DNA of 64,000 nucleotides from Chlamydiae bacterium Ga0074140 (lineage in GTDB: Bacteria; Chlamydiota; Chlamydiia; Chlamydiales; Rhabdochlamydiaceae). The notes beneath the pieces are model-generated. The model searched no databases and was not told the origin of the DNA. It saw only the letters and a program-made list of their open reading frames with translations. The stretch's first letter is position 1. Every line of letters starts with the position of its first letter. Below, piece by piece: positions 25,721-35,912 of the stretch. The stretch is from NCBI GenBank assembly GCA_001464115.1, contig LNES01000003.1:62001-126000 (forward strand), given 5' to 3'. Position numbers and translations under genes: made by a program.

Positions 25721-27199
25721 ATGTCTTTTCTGGAAAAATACTTTCGTAAGGTTCCGCAGGAGAGAAGAAGTTCCGCGGCAATCGCCTACATGGCCTCTCT
25801 GGATCAGATTAATGGAGAGTTTCCTCTCATCGCAGATAAGATCATTCAAGAGCTCAAAGACCAGCGCATTTATCTTAAGTTAATCGCGTCGGAGAACTAC
25901 TGCTCCTATGCCGTTCAGCTCGCTATGGGGAATCTTCTCACAGATAAGTATGCTGAGGGATATCCTCACCACCGATTTTACGCAGGCTGTGATAATGTCG
26001 ATGCCATTGAAGAAGCTGCTGTAAACGAAGCCAAAAAGCTCTTTGGCTGTGATCATGCCTATGTGCAGCCTCATTCGGGCGCAGATGCCAATCTCGTCGC
26101 TTACTGGGCAATCTTGGTACAGCGTGTGCAAAACAAAGAGGTAGCGCGTCTCGGAAAAAAGAGCGTTGATGAGCTCTCTCCAGAAGAATATGAACGTGTG
26201 CGCGAACTTCTCGTGAATCAGAAGGTGATGGGGCTCTCGCTCAATTCGGGAGGTCACCTGACACATGGTTATCGCCACAATATCTCTTCAAAAATGATGC
26301 GCGCGGTCTCTTACGATGTGGATCCGAAGACACAGCTTATCGATTATGCGCAGCTTCAGAAACAGGTGAAAGAGGAGAAACCTGCGATTCTTGTTGCGGG
26401 CTATTCTGCTTATTCGCGGCTGATTGATTTCGCAAAGATGCGCGAGATTGCTGACTCTGTGGGCGCCACATTCATGGTGGATATGGCCCATTTCGCAGGG
26501 CTTGTTGCGGGCAAAGTGATGAAAGGACCCTATGATCCAATTCCTCATGCGCATGTTGTCACATCGACCACGCACAAGACCTTGCGCGGTCCGCGCGGCG
26601 GACTCGTCCTCTGCAAAGAGGAGTATCGAGAGGTGGTTGATAAGGGTTGTCCCATTACTTTGGGAGGACCGCTTCCCCATGTTGTCGCCGCAAAAGCGAT
26701 CGCCTTCAAAGAGGCAAATCATCCCTCTTTTCAAACCTACGCCCATCAGATTGTAAAAAATGCGCAGGCACTCGCAGGGCATCTAATCTCAAAAGGAGTC
26801 AAGGTCACAACAGGCGGAACGGATAACCATCTTCTCGTTTTTGATGTGTTTTCAAGCTTCAATTTGACGGGCCGCCAAGCAGAACTTTCTCTTCGGCAAG
26901 CGCACTTTACGGTCAATCGCAATGCGATTCCTTTCGACACGCAGGGGCCTTGGTATACCTCTGGAATACGTGTGGGAACGCCTGCGCTTACGACGCTCGG
27001 GATGAAAGAGAAGGAGATGCAGGAGGTCGGTGAGATGATCTTCAACCTGCTCAAGGCGACAAAGCCTGCACCTGCGGAAAAAGAAGGGACCAGTCGCGCT
27101 AAGTCTGTTACCGACCCAGAGGTTCTTGGAAATATCCGCAAGGGGGTAGAAAAACTTCTCTCTCGTTTCCCTCTCTATCCCGAACTCGAGTTGGCCTGA
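25721..27199 (+). CDS. glyA: Serine hydroxymethyltransferase
   Basis: 492 residues from ATG 25721, preceded by GGTGAGGG; the in-frame ATG at 25712 would overlap that site. PLP lysine in TSTTHKTLRGPRGG, substrate segment LIASENYCS and YAEGYPHHRFYAGC. Fold type I, homodimer; converts serine and tetrahydrofolate to glycine and 5,10-methylene-THF. About 70 residues longer than E. coli GlyA, with an insert near 130-170, as in chlamydial GlyA. The stop codon lies inside the palindrome at 27195. Confidence 0.95.
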   Translation: MSFLEKYFRKVPQERRSSAAIAYMASLDQINGEFPLIADKIIQELKDQRIYLKLIASENYCSYAVQLAMGNLLTDKYAEGYPHHRFYAGCDNVDAIEEAAVNEAKKLFGCDHAYVQPHSGADANLVAYWAILVQRVQNKEVARLGKKSVDELSPEEYERVRELLVNQKVMGLSLNSGGHLTHGYRHNISSKMMRAVSYDVDPKTQLIDYAQLQKQVKEEKPAILVAGYSAYSRLIDFAKMREIADSVGATFMVDMAHFAGLVAGKVMKGPYDPIPHAHVVTSTTHKTLRGPRGGLVLCKEEYREVVDKGCPITLGGPLPHVVAAKAIAFKEANHPSFQTYAHQIVKNAQALAGHLISKGVKVTTGGTDNHLLVFDVFSSFNLTGRQAELSLRQAHFTVNRNAIPFDTQGPWYTSGIRVGTPALTTLGMKEKEMQEVGEMIFNLLKATKPAPAEKEGTSRAKSVTDPEVLGNIRKGVEKLLSRFPLYPELELA

Positions 27200-27345
27200 A
27201 TTAGTCATTTTGCAGATTTTCAGGCCGATATTTGGCGATATACCCATTTTTCGAACTCGCTGACTTTCTTCAAGTCACCTCGTTCTCCAAAACGGGCATC
27301 TCGCCAAAATCGTCAGCTGAATCTCTGCAAAAGCACTAATTCAGG
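27195..27345. repeat. 151-bp imperfect palindrome at the end of glyA
   Basis: CCTGAATTAGT (27195) and ACTAATTCAGG (27345) are perfect inverted ends. Further paired blocks lie inside (TTTTGCAGA, TTCAG, TTGGCGA, CCC.TTTT), giving a near-complete fold about a central TGACTTTCTTCAAGTCA. It supplies the glyA stop (TGA at 27197). Layout is like the element at 9798. No ORF inside. Confidence 0.75.
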
Positions 27346-27418
27346 ACCAACTTCTCGTTGATTAAAAGCAGCTCGCACAGAATAATCGGGGGAAGTAACA
27401 CTAGAGATAGGAGGCCTT

Positions 27419-28033
27419 ATGATGCCGCAACTCGACGAAGAAGAACCAGAAACATCCAATGGGAAGAGATACTCTTCTCTCGATGACAAGATCGATGAGG
27501 CTCTTTTAAAAACGCGTCGGATTTTTTTCTGCGATGCTGTCGATGATAAGAGCGCAAACCATGCGATTCGTCGGCTCTGGTATTTGGAGCTGATCAATCC
27601 AGGTAAGCCGATCCTGTTCGTAATCAATTCCCCAGGGGGGTCGATCGATTCAGGCTTCGCTGTGTGGGATCAAGTAAAGATGATCACCTCGCCCGTGACA
27701 ACCCTTGTCACAGGTCTTGCGGCTTCGATGGGATCGATCTTGAGTTTGTGCGCTGCACCAGGCAGACGCTTTGCAACGCCACACGCACGGATCATGATTC
27801 ACCAACCCTCAATCCATGCGGTTGTAAGAGGCCAAGCAACAGATCTCGACATTCAAGCAAAAGAGCTGATCAAAACGCGGAGCGCGATTGTCGATGTTTA
27901 CGTGAAGGCCACCGGCAAGGATGCTAAGGTCATTGAAAAAGCGATCGATCGCGATACGTGGATGAGTGCGAAAGAGGCACAAGACTTTGGTCTTCTCGAC
28001 AAGGTCGTGACCTCCTATAAAGAGATCGGTTGA
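27419..28033 (+). CDS. clpP1: ClpP-like serine protease subunit (ClpP1 paralogue)
   Basis: 204 residues with strong GGAGG site. Triad: Ser103 (GLAASMGSI), His128 (RIMIHQPS), Asp179 ([11 protein letters not shown]). The acidic N-terminus (DEEEPE) and lack of a typical propeptide distinguish it from the second copy at 59408. Genomic order glyA-clpP-dapF matches C. trachomatis CT432-CT430, whose ClpP1 assembles with ClpP2 into a mixed tetradecamer. Overlaps a TTG-frame start of dapF. Confidence 0.92.
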   Translation: MMPQLDEEEPETSNGKRYSSLDDKIDEALLKTRRIFFCDAVDDKSANHAIRRLWYLELINPGKPILFVINSPGGSIDSGFAVWDQVKMITSPVTTLVTGLAASMGSILSLCAAPGRRFATPHARIMIHQPSIHAVVRGQATDLDIQAKELIKTRSAIVDVYVKATGKDAKVIEKAIDRDTWMSAKEAQDFGLLDKVVTSYKEIG

Positions 28034-28038
28034 GCGGC

Positions 28039-28788
28039 ATGCTCCTCTCCTTTTCGAAGTATCAGGGAGCGGGAAACGATTTTATTCTCATTGATGATCG
28101 GGACGCTTTTTTTCCCTGCGCTGCTTCGCAAATTCAAAATCTTTGCCATCGTCAGTATGGCATCGGGGCCGACGGTTTAATTCTTCTCCAGTCATCTTCT
28201 GTTGCGGATGCGCGCATGCGCATTTTCAATGCAGATGGTTCGGAAGCCGAGATGTGTGGTAACGGAATCCGCTGTCTGTTCCATTTTGCCCATCAACTTG
28301 GGTGTGCCACTGCAAAAGCAGAGATCGAAACGGCGGCGGCTCTCTACTCCTGTTATTTTTCTGGTGACAAGGTAGCAGTGCTGCTTCCCATGCCTACCTA
28401 CGTTCCTGAACTGGAACTTGTGAATAGCGGCGTGCGCCACGTCGTCTCATTTGTCGACAATCTCCATACCCTTGATGTTGAAAAAAGAGGAAAAGAAATC
28501 CGTTTCGATGTACGCTTTTCGCCTCAGGGCGCGAACGTGACCTTCGCACAGCTTATTCGGAATGAACTGCGCGTGCGGACGTATGAACGTGGTGTTGAGA
28601 AAGAGACACTTGCCTGTGGAACAGGAGCTGTTGCAGCCGCATTTATGGCGATGAAAAAGTTTTCGATTGCAAGTCCCGTTAATATACTTACCTCTTCGAA
28701 TGAGAGGTTGGAAGTCTTTCAGAAAGAAAATGGCATGGAGCTTGTAGGCCCAGCCAGAGAAGTTTTTAAAGGAAAAATCCAAATCTAA
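28039..28788 (+). CDS. dapF: Diaminopimelate epimerase
   Basis: 249 residues from ATG 28039; a TTG at 28030 would overlap the clpP1 stop. The two catalytic cysteines are present: NADGSEAEMCGNGIRC and ERGVEKETLACGTGAVAAA. N-terminal FSKYQGAGNDFILIDD is typical. Interconverts LL- and meso-DAP for peptidoglycan and lysine; the chlamydial enzyme has also been linked to racemisation of D-Glu. Same strand as clpP1 and ald. Confidence 0.93.
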   Translation: MLLSFSKYQGAGNDFILIDDRDAFFPCAASQIQNLCHRQYGIGADGLILLQSSSVADARMRIFNADGSEAEMCGNGIRCLFHFAHQLGCATAKAEIETAAALYSCYFSGDKVAVLLPMPTYVPELELVNSGVRHVVSFVDNLHTLDVEKRGKEIRFDVRFSPQGANVTFAQLIRNELRVRTYERGVEKETLACGTGAVAAAFMAMKKFSIASPVNILTSSNERLEVFQKENGMELVGPAREVFKGKIQI

Positions 28789-28799
28789 GGAGCCTAAAG

Positions 28800-29957
28800 A
28801 TGATTGTCGGCATTCCAAAAGAGATTAAGAATCACGAGTACCGCGTGGGAGCAACGCCAGAAATGGTAAAGTTGCTGAAACGAGCGGGGCATGAGATACA
28901 CGTTCAGACAGGAGCAGGTAGTGCGATTGGATTTTCCGACGAGCTATACACAGCTGCAGGAGCCAAAATTGTAAAAGATGCAAAGACCCTCTATGAAGCT
29001 GAGATGATCATCAAAGTAAAAGAGCCACAAGAGAGCGAATATCCTCTACTCAAAGAGGGACAAATCCTATTCTGCTACCTTCACCTTGCTCCCGATCCAG
29101 AACAAACAAAGCATCTTCTCGAAAGAAAAGTGGTGGGAATCGCCTACGAAACAATCACAGACAGGAATGATCGGCTTCCACTTCTATTTCCCATGAGCGA
29201 GATCGCAGGAAGAATTGCGATCCAGGTAGGAGCTACCGCGCTCCAATTAAATGGCGGCGGAAGAGGCGTTCTTTTAGGGGGTGTTCCAGGGGTTCCACCT
29301 GCAAAAGTTGTTGTGCTTGGAGGCGGTGCTCTTGGCACACAAGCTGCGCGTATGGCTCTTGGCCTTGGTGCAGATGTGACGATTGTCGACCTTAACTTAA
29401 CCCGCCTGCGCGAACTGGATGCTATGTACGGTCCCTCTCTTAAAACGCTCTACTCCACACCCGTTGCAATTGAAGAAGCCGTCACCAAAGCGGATCTCGT
29501 TGTGGGTGCGGTTCTAGTACCCGGAAAGTGCGCTCCAAAGCTCCTCACAAGAGCGATGCTCAAGAAGATGATGCCGCGTTCTGTCATCGTCGATGCTGCC
29601 ATCGACCAGGGCGGTTGCACAGAGAGCTCAAGACCCACAACACACTCAGAGCCGACCTACGTTGAAGAGGGTGTGATCCACTATTGCGTCACCAACATGC
29701 CCGGTGCTTGTGCACGGACAGCCACCCAAGCGTTAACGAATGCTACGCTCCCTTATGCGCTTAAGATCGCGACAGAGGGTTATAAACAGGCATTGCAAGA
29801 TGATCCAGGCCTCATGCTCGGCCTCAACGTATGCCATGGCCACGTAACCAACCGTTGCGTCGCGCAAGATCTTGGCTACGACTACATGCCACCTCAACAG
29901 CTCCTACGTACAGATGAGGATGCCGAAAGCGACTCTCTTGTCTACGCAGACGCATAG
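28800..29957 (+). CDS. ald: Alanine dehydrogenase
   Basis: 385 residues. GIPKEIKNHEYRVGATP start, IKVKEPQESEY (substrate Lys), CYLHLAPDP (catalytic His), the Rossmann motif VVLGGGALGTQAARMA, and VDAAIDQGGCTESS with active-site Asp. Catalyses L-alanine + NAD+ + H2O to pyruvate + ammonia + NADH. Not part of the core C. trachomatis gene set, fitting an environmental chlamydia with wider amino-acid use. AAGGAG lies upstream of the ATG, 11 bp after dapF. Confidence 0.94.
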   Translation: MIVGIPKEIKNHEYRVGATPEMVKLLKRAGHEIHVQTGAGSAIGFSDELYTAAGAKIVKDAKTLYEAEMIIKVKEPQESEYPLLKEGQILFCYLHLAPDPEQTKHLLERKVVGIAYETITDRNDRLPLLFPMSEIAGRIAIQVGATALQLNGGGRGVLLGGVPGVPPAKVVVLGGGALGTQAARMALGLGADVTIVDLNLTRLRELDAMYGPSLKTLYSTPVAIEEAVTKADLVVGAVLVPGKCAPKLLTRAMLKKMMPRSVIVDAAIDQGGCTESSRPTTHSEPTYVEEGVIHYCVTNMPGACARTATQALTNATLPYALKIATEGYKQALQDDPGLMLGLNVCHGHVTNRCVAQDLGYDYMPPQQLLRTDEDAESDSLVYADA

Positions 29958-30005
29958 AGCGTTGAAATCTTAATAGGGTCAAGGCATCGTTGTGGGTAAG
30001 TAAAA

Positions 30006-33000
30006 ATGTGTGCCAAAGCCCTTCCTTTTTCTGCAGCAGACTTCAAACAAGCGAAAGCCCTTCTCGAAAAGAAGCAGGTGAAAAACCTGCTTTTTTCCGA
30101 GGGGACCTATCAGGTTGAGATCGCTGAAACGAAGCCAAAAGCTTCATACTTTCCCTTTTTGCAGATCAGCGATGAGGGGAAGCTTCTGGACTGCTTCTGC
30201 TCCTGTGAAGCTGCGGAGAAGAAGCGTTCCTGCCCTCATCTTGCAGCAGCTTGGGAGCTCATCTTTCGTGAGCGTTCGGTGCCCCTCCATATGCGTTTTC
30301 GTGAAAGCCTCTGGAATCAGCTCTGTCTCATGGCGAGCCACCGACATGGTTATGAGGTGAGCACCCTGAAAGAGAATGGAGAGTATGTTGCACAGGCATC
30401 CACAGGGAAAAAGCTCTTTTTCGTTGCTCCACTAAATGAAAAAGGAAAAAAGCGGCTGGAGGCGCTACTCTTCAAGCGACCCGTAGAAACTGAAGAGACC
30501 TCCCTCAAATTCTCCAATCTTCCTCCGCATGAGCTCGCCTTATGGAAGGAGGGGCGTCCAACGCCTAAGCTGCGCTACGAGCTCTCCTTCTGGTCTGATC
30601 TCGCCAAATGGTGGATGCTTCTTCAGGATAATGAGGAGCCGTATGAGATTGAATTTGTCTATGAAGAGGAGCCTCTTCCAAAGTGGATTCACATCCAATT
30701 CAAAGATCTAAAGGCAGGTTTCTACCTTGCAGAGGTGAACTGGCCCAAGATCATTCCTTCGCTTGCAACGATTAAATCTCCGCTCTCCGTTTCAGAGCTC
30801 TCCTATCGGACGATCGAGAAGATGACCTACGATCCCCAAAAACGAGAACTTCACATCGGGTTCAAGGGGGGCGAAAAGCCTCATGAAGAGGGATTGCAAG
30901 AGGGGATCGAAGTTGGTGAGTGGCTCTTTATTCCGAAGAAGGGTTTTTTCCCCGGAAAGCTGGATCCTCTTTTACAGGAGCCAGTCGTCACTCAACACCG
31001 TCTCCCGCTTTTTCTGAAACGGCATCCAAAACTCATTGAAGAAACACTTGCGGGAACAACCTTTAATCCTGAACCGATCGATGCGAAGTATGCACTCTTT
31101 TTCGACGAGAAGCTCTCGTTGCATCTACGCTGTTATGTCTTTGAAGTGGGAGATCTGCACAAAGAGACCTCTGCCTATTTCGGAGCTTGGGTCTATCTCG
31201 AAGGGAAGGGTTTTTACAAGCTTGAAAATCTCTTTTTTGAGGGAACCGAGAAGATCGTGACCAAACCACTAGTCGGCGATTTTGTCAGCCGACACCGTCA
31301 CTGGCTCCATGCGATCGAAGGCTTCCAGACACACCCCTCCAGCTTGGAATCACATCTTGCATACACCCTAACTAAGGATGGACTCACTTTTGATACGCGT
31401 CTTGAATTTGGCGAAGAGCCGGAGGAGATTTTCGATTTCGGCGAGTGGATCTACGTCAAAGGTCGTGGGTTTTACGCAAAGCACACAGGAAGAATGGGCA
31501 CCACGCTGCGTGCGGGTCTTCGTGTCCCTTTGCATGAGATTCCAGGTTTCATCCGCAGACACCGAGAAGAGCTCGAGCAGATACCCGGGTTTTTTAATGG
31601 CGATAGCCCCATCGAAAAATCGGGTTTAAAGATCGGCTTCGACGAGAAGATGGCCATTTTGGTCGAGCCAGAATATGAGTTCAAACACCCTTATACCGCA
31701 GAGCAGGTCCGCTTTTTGGGAGATTTCACGTTCGTTGAGGGAGAAGGCTTCACAGAGCTTCCTGCGGCATGCAAACTCCCCGAAGCATATCAACGTCCGC
31801 GTCTTGTCGATGAGGCAAGTGAACCCTATTTTGTAGCCTATGAGTTAGATCTTCTCACGCCTTTCGTTCTTACCATCGATCCACGACTCCGCAAGCCGAG
31901 AACACTTTTTTTGCGCATTTTACAAATCCGGCGCGATCCACGCGCGAAACATGCGAAGTGGATCGTCGATCTCGTGTATGAATCGGATATCGGTGTCGTG
32001 CATGCTTTCGAGATCTGGAAAGGGTTGAGTGATGGAAAGCGCTACCTCTTTACTGCCGCAGGCCTTCTCTTCATCCGCCACATGCGGTTTAATTGGCTCA
32101 AAAACCTCTCCAAAAAACGCTGGTTAAAGGGTGGCGAAAGATTAAAACTCTCGACACTCGAGTGGTTAAAACTCTCCGTTGGCGAAGATATTCGCGATCC
32201 TGAGGGGGAGAGTAAAGATGTAACGCAAAGCCGCAAAGTTTTGGAGGAGTTTCGCTCTTTTCAAACCCATGAGCTCATCGATCTTACCGGCTTTCAAAGT
32301 CGTCTCCGGCCTTATCAAGAGCTCGGTGTCAAATGGCTCTGGTTTCTCTACTGCCATGGTTTATCGGGGCTCCTTTGCGATGAGATGGGGCTTGGAAAAA
32401 CACACCAGGCGATGGGACTTCTCGCCTCCATTCACAACGCGCAGAAAGATGAGAAGAAAAAATTTCTCGTCGTCTGTCCAACCTCTGTGATCTACCACTG
32501 GGAAGATCTCTTGAAACGCTTTCTTCCGAATCTAAAAGTCAGCGTCTACTACGGTCTTGGACGTAAGCTAGGTAATGGATTTGATCTTCTTCTCACCTCG
32601 TATGGAACGCTGCGCAGCGAAAAGAAACCTCTCGAGAGAATGGATTTCGAAGTCGCGATCTTTGATGAGATCCAAACCGCCAAAAATGCACGCTCGCAAA
32701 CGCACAGAGCCTTAAAAGCCGTAAACGCACATATGCGTCTTGGTCTCACCGGTACGCCCATTGAGAATCGCCTTCTCGAGCTGAAAGCGCTTTTTGATCT
32801 CATCGTGCCCAACTATCTGCCCAACGAGGCTCTCTTCAAGGAGCAGTTCATCCACCCGATCGAAAAAGCACAAGACCCTGAGAGAAAGTTTCTCCTCTCG
32901 CGCATCATCAAGCCCTTCATTTTACGGCGTAAAAAATCAGAAGTTCTCTTGGAACTTCCCGAGAAGATCGAAGAGATCGCCTACTGCCCACTCTCCGATG

Positions 33001-33716
33001 AGCAGAAGAAGCTCTATCGCGATGCAGTTGCTATTCACCGCACAGAACTGGAGAATCAACTTCGCGACCCCTCCAGAGCATCGGGCGCTTATCTTCACGT
33101 TTTTGCGCTCCTTTCCACCCTCAAACAGATCTGCGATCACCCTTGCCTCTACACTGGAGAGATCCAGGATTTCCACAAACACTCCTCCGGAAAATGGGAG
33201 CTGTTTGTTGAGCTCTTGAATGAGATCCGCGACAGCGGTCAAAAGCTAGTTGTTTTTTCCCAATATCTCGGCATGCTCGATATCATCGAGCTCTATCTCA
33301 AAGAACAGAAGATCGGCTTTGCCGGTATCCGTGGAAGCACCCGCAATCGCAAGGAGCAGCTCGATCGTTTTCGCGAGGATCCGAAGTGTGAAGTCTTTGT
33401 CGCTTCACTCCAAGCAGCCGGCGTTGGTGTCGATCTCGTCTCTGCATCTGTTGTGATCCACTATGACCGCTGGTGGAATCCCGCCCGCGAAAATCAAGCC
33501 ACCGATCGCGTCCACCGCATCGGCCAGAAGCGCGGCGTCCAGGTCTTCAAAATGGTTACCCGCAACACGATCGAAGAGCACATCCACGCTCTCATTGAGA
33601 AGAAGCTTGGCCTCATGGAAGGGGTCATCGGCTTCGATGAGCATGACCAGATCAAAGGCCTCGAGCGCGAAGAGCTCCGCGAACTCCTAAAGCTCATGGC
33701 CCACGACGCCACATAA
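30006..33716 (+). CDS. SNF2/SWI2-family helicase with SWIM zinc finger
   Basis: 1236 residues. SWIM finger near 58-80: CFCSCEAAEKKRSCPHLAAAW (C-x-C ... C-x-H). A central region of about 600 residues repeats a motif of the type FGEWIYVKGRGFY / VGEWLFIPKKGFF / LGDFTFVEGEGF. The C-terminal SNF2 ATPase has Walker A DEMGLGKTHQA, DEIQTAKN, LTGTPIENRL, and the helicase-C end with QAAGVGVDLVSAS and DRWWNPARENQATDRVHRIGQ. Such proteins translocate on dsDNA and remodel protein-DNA complexes. Chlamydiae carry one or two. ATG 30006 is the only start before the SWIM region. Confidence 0.92.
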   Translation: MCAKALPFSAADFKQAKALLEKKQVKNLLFSEGTYQVEIAETKPKASYFPFLQISDEGKLLDCFCSCEAAEKKRSCPHLAAAWELIFRERSVPLHMRFRESLWNQLCLMASHRHGYEVSTLKENGEYVAQASTGKKLFFVAPLNEKGKKRLEALLFKRPVETEETSLKFSNLPPHELALWKEGRPTPKLRYELSFWSDLAKWWMLLQDNEEPYEIEFVYEEEPLPKWIHIQFKDLKAGFYLAEVNWPKIIPSLATIKSPLSVSELSYRTIEKMTYDPQKRELHIGFKGGEKPHEEGLQEGIEVGEWLFIPKKGFFPGKLDPLLQEPVVTQHRLPLFLKRHPKLIEETLAGTTFNPEPIDAKYALFFDEKLSLHLRCYVFEVGDLHKETSAYFGAWVYLEGKGFYKLENLFFEGTEKIVTKPLVGDFVSRHRHWLHAIEGFQTHPSSLESHLAYTLTKDGLTFDTRLEFGEEPEEIFDFGEWIYVKGRGFYAKHTGRMGTTLRAGLRVPLHEIPGFIRRHREELEQIPGFFNGDSPIEKSGLKIGFDEKMAILVEPEYEFKHPYTAEQVRFLGDFTFVEGEGFTELPAACKLPEAYQRPRLVDEASEPYFVAYELDLLTPFVLTIDPRLRKPRTLFLRILQIRRDPRAKHAKWIVDLVYESDIGVVHAFEIWKGLSDGKRYLFTAAGLLFIRHMRFNWLKNLSKKRWLKGGERLKLSTLEWLKLSVGEDIRDPEGESKDVTQSRKVLEEFRSFQTHELIDLTGFQSRLRPYQELGVKWLWFLYCHGLSGLLCDEMGLGKTHQAMGLLASIHNAQKDEKKKFLVVCPTSVIYHWEDLLKRFLPNLKVSVYYGLGRKLGNGFDLLLTSYGTLRSEKKPLERMDFEVAIFDEIQTAKNARSQTHRALKAVNAHMRLGLTGTPIENRLLELKALFDLIVPNYLPNEALFKEQFIHPIEKAQDPERKFLLSRIIKPFILRRKKSEVLLELPEKIEEIAYCPLSDEQKKLYRDAVAIHRTELENQLRDPSRASGAYLHVFALLSTLKQICDHPCLYTGEIQDFHKHSSGKWELFVELLNEIRDSGQKLVVFSQYLGMLDIIELYLKEQKIGFAGIRGSTRNRKEQLDRFREDPKCEVFVASLQAAGVGVDLVSASVVIHYDRWWNPARENQATDRVHRIGQKRGVQVFKMVTRNTIEEHIHALIEKKLGLMEGVIGFDEHDQIKGLEREELRELLKLMAHDAT

Positions 33717-33739
33717 AAAAATAGAAAAGCATGCGGTTG

Positions 33740-34257
33740 AATAGATATGTCGGGTGACACAGCACTTCGTGTCTGTGTCCCCACTGCTCCGCAAAGCTAG
33801 AGTGCCACTGGCACTCTAGCTGGTCTCCGCAGCCCCTCTTGAGCTTTAATCTGCTGCGATAAATCAACTCCTCGGAGGCGGGGTGTGCGAAGCACTACCC
33901 CGCACGCTTCGCTCTCCTGCGGTTTGATTTCTCATTGCAGCTTAAAGCCACGGGCTGGAGCTTCGCTTCCCTCTCCACTCCTTCGTCGTGGAGCCTCTTC
34001 CAGCTTTTCGCTTTCGGAAATCTTTACCTGATACTGCGAGACGACGCGAGGAGGGGACCCAACCCAGAGGGTTGGGGAAGTGAGCGCGCGAGCAGCCCGA
34101 CGACTCAGATCGCGCAGAAAAATTCCACCGCAGGAGAACGCAGTGTGCGGGGTAGTGCTTCGCACACCCCGTCTCCGAGGACGGGATTTTTCAAAGCGAG
34201 GTGAGGCGCAAGGGGGCGGCTGGGGACTAGCCGAAGGACTTGTTCCCGCACGTCTAA
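33740..34257. mobile_element. MITE-like element, copy 1 (longest, 518 bp)
   Basis: Left end AATAGATATGTCGGGTGACA is a diverged terminal repeat; right end CCCGCACGTCTAAT is the conserved one. Near the left end lies the family core: GCTCCGCAAAGCTAGAGTGCC followed by a perfect inner palindrome (AGAGTGCCACTGGCACTCT). Right half contains GGCGCAAGGGGGCGGCTGGG and CTAGCCGAAGGACTTGT as in copy 3. It has an extra roughly 290 bp in the middle. Short frames inside have no protein features. It fills nearly all of the gap 33717-34339. Confidence 0.8.
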
Positions 34258-34339
34258 TTTCTTTATCCCCTCTTTCATAAAGAAAATTTTATTTTTACAA
34301 ACGGTGTTTTCCTTTCAAAGATCGGGCGGATAGATTATT

Positions 34340-35755
34340 ATGCTTCCCACTATGTCTCGGCTACTCAAACTTGCGATTGTCGGCCGTCCCAATGTGGGAA
34401 AGTCGGCGCTTTTTAATGCGATCTGCGGAAAGAAGATCGCCATTGTGGACTCCCAAGAGGGGGTTACGCGCGATCGCATTTATGCCGAAACGGATTTCTT
34501 TGGAAAATCTTTCGAGCTGATCGATACAGCAGGTCTTGATTCGGGTGCAGCGCTTCCTTTTCATGAAGAGGTACGTAGACAAACCGAGATTGCCATCCAG
34601 GAAGCCGATGTGCTCGTGATGGTTGTCGATTCGCGTGCGGGGGTAACTACTGCTGATGAAGAGGTGGCAAAACTTCTTCTGCGCACCAAAAAACCGGTCT
34701 GCCTTGCTGTTAATAAGATCGATGATCTTCGCCAGGTGCACGCACTCCACCAGTTCCACTCGCTCGGTATTTCACGCATGATCGCCGTTTCCGCTATCCA
34801 GCGCTTTCAGGTTGCAGAACTCCTCGAGTTTGCATTTGAGGGAGTCGAGTTCCCCGAACCAGAGCCCGAGGTACCAGGCATTAAAGTTGTTATCGTCGGC
34901 CGCCCCAACGTGGGAAAATCGACCCTTCTCAACAATCTTCTCAAAGAAGAGAGATGTGTTGTCAGCCCTATTCCTGGCACAACACGTGATAGCGTTGACA
35001 CGCAGGTCACTTTTGAAGGCACACAATTTACTCTCATCGACACTGCTGGTATCCGCCGTAAAACGGCTGAACATGAAGCCGTCGAAAAATTCGCCGCAGT
35101 CCGCACCGAGCGCGCCATCGATCGCGCCGATGTCGCCATCCTGATGCTCGATTCGGTAGAGGGGATCACCGCACAAGAGAAACGGATCGTCACAGAGCTT
35201 GAAGGCGCAGGCAAAGGATGCCTTCTCCTATTCAATAAATGGGATCTCGTTCAGGGCTACCGCATGGAGCACTGCTTAAAAAGCCTCCAGATTGAGAACA
35301 GCTTCCTCAGCCACTGCCCCACACTTTTTGCTTCGGCAAAAACAGGAAGAAACGTCGACAAGATTTTTGCTCACATCAAGCAGATCTACGAAGATCGCAA
35401 GCGTCGTATCACCACAGGCGAACTCAACCGCTTCATCGAAAAAACTGTCCAAGCCTATCATCCGCCCATGCTTCAAGGAAGACGCCTCCGCATCTACTAC
35501 CTCGCGCAAGTCGGTGTTGAACCCCCACATTTTGTTCTCTTCGTCAACAAACCCGAGCTCATGCTCGAAACCTACAAGCAGTATCTCATCAACAAGTTCC
35601 GCGAAGCCTATGGCTTCCAGGGTGTTCCTCTCGTCTTCACCCTCCGCGGCAAGCAGGTCCGTGAAGAAGAAGATCGGCATCCTCATGCCTCCAATCCTCG
35701 TCAACACCACAATGATGAAGAGCATGCCAGCGACTCCGAAGAAGTTTTGGTCTAA
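34340..35755 (+). CDS. der: GTPase Der (EngA), ribosome assembly
   Basis: 471 residues with two tandem GTPase domains: GRPNVGKSAL near residue 15 and GRPNVGKSTL near 190, each with DTAG switch II (LIDTAGLDSG, LIDTAGIRRK) and NKxD (VNKIDD, FNKWDL). C-terminal KH-like domain (FIEKTVQAYHPPMLQGRRLRI) follows, then a charged His-rich tail. Binds and matures the 50S subunit. ATG 34340 or 34352 could be the start. Confidence 0.96.
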   Translation: MLPTMSRLLKLAIVGRPNVGKSALFNAICGKKIAIVDSQEGVTRDRIYAETDFFGKSFELIDTAGLDSGAALPFHEEVRRQTEIAIQEADVLVMVVDSRAGVTTADEEVAKLLLRTKKPVCLAVNKIDDLRQVHALHQFHSLGISRMIAVSAIQRFQVAELLEFAFEGVEFPEPEPEVPGIKVVIVGRPNVGKSTLLNNLLKEERCVVSPIPGTTRDSVDTQVTFEGTQFTLIDTAGIRRKTAEHEAVEKFAAVRTERAIDRADVAILMLDSVEGITAQEKRIVTELEGAGKGCLLLFNKWDLVQGYRMEHCLKSLQIENSFLSHCPTLFASAKTGRNVDKIFAHIKQIYEDRKRRITTGELNRFIEKTVQAYHPPMLQGRRLRIYYLAQVGVEPPHFVLFVNKPELMLETYKQYLINKFREAYGFQGVPLVFTLRGKQVREEEDRHPHASNPRQHHNDEEHASDSEEVLV

Positions 35756-35852
35756 GCTCAAATCAATGGTTCCCAAGGAAAACCGCGCTTAATTCCCGCA
35801 AAATACTAACACTCAATATATTATATAAAAGATCGCAATTTAAAATTATAAA

Positions 35853-35881
35853 TTGATTAAAAGCGCGCAGAATAATAAAAT
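35853..35881 (+). promoter_or_regulatory. Candidate sigma-66/70-type promoter of the CaaX-box gene
   Basis: TTGATT (35853-35858), 17-base spacer, TAAAAT (35876-35881), 32 bases before ATG 35913. Same layout as the promoter at 6970, in an AT-rich gap that holds nothing else I can name. Confidence 0.45.
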
Positions 35882-35912
35882 ATTAATTTAAATTTTATAA
35901 AAAGAGGTAATT

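Noticed and set aside
33932-34280. ORFs of 66-89 codons on both strands
   Set aside because: They lie inside the MITE-like element, and their reading depends on its inverted repeats.
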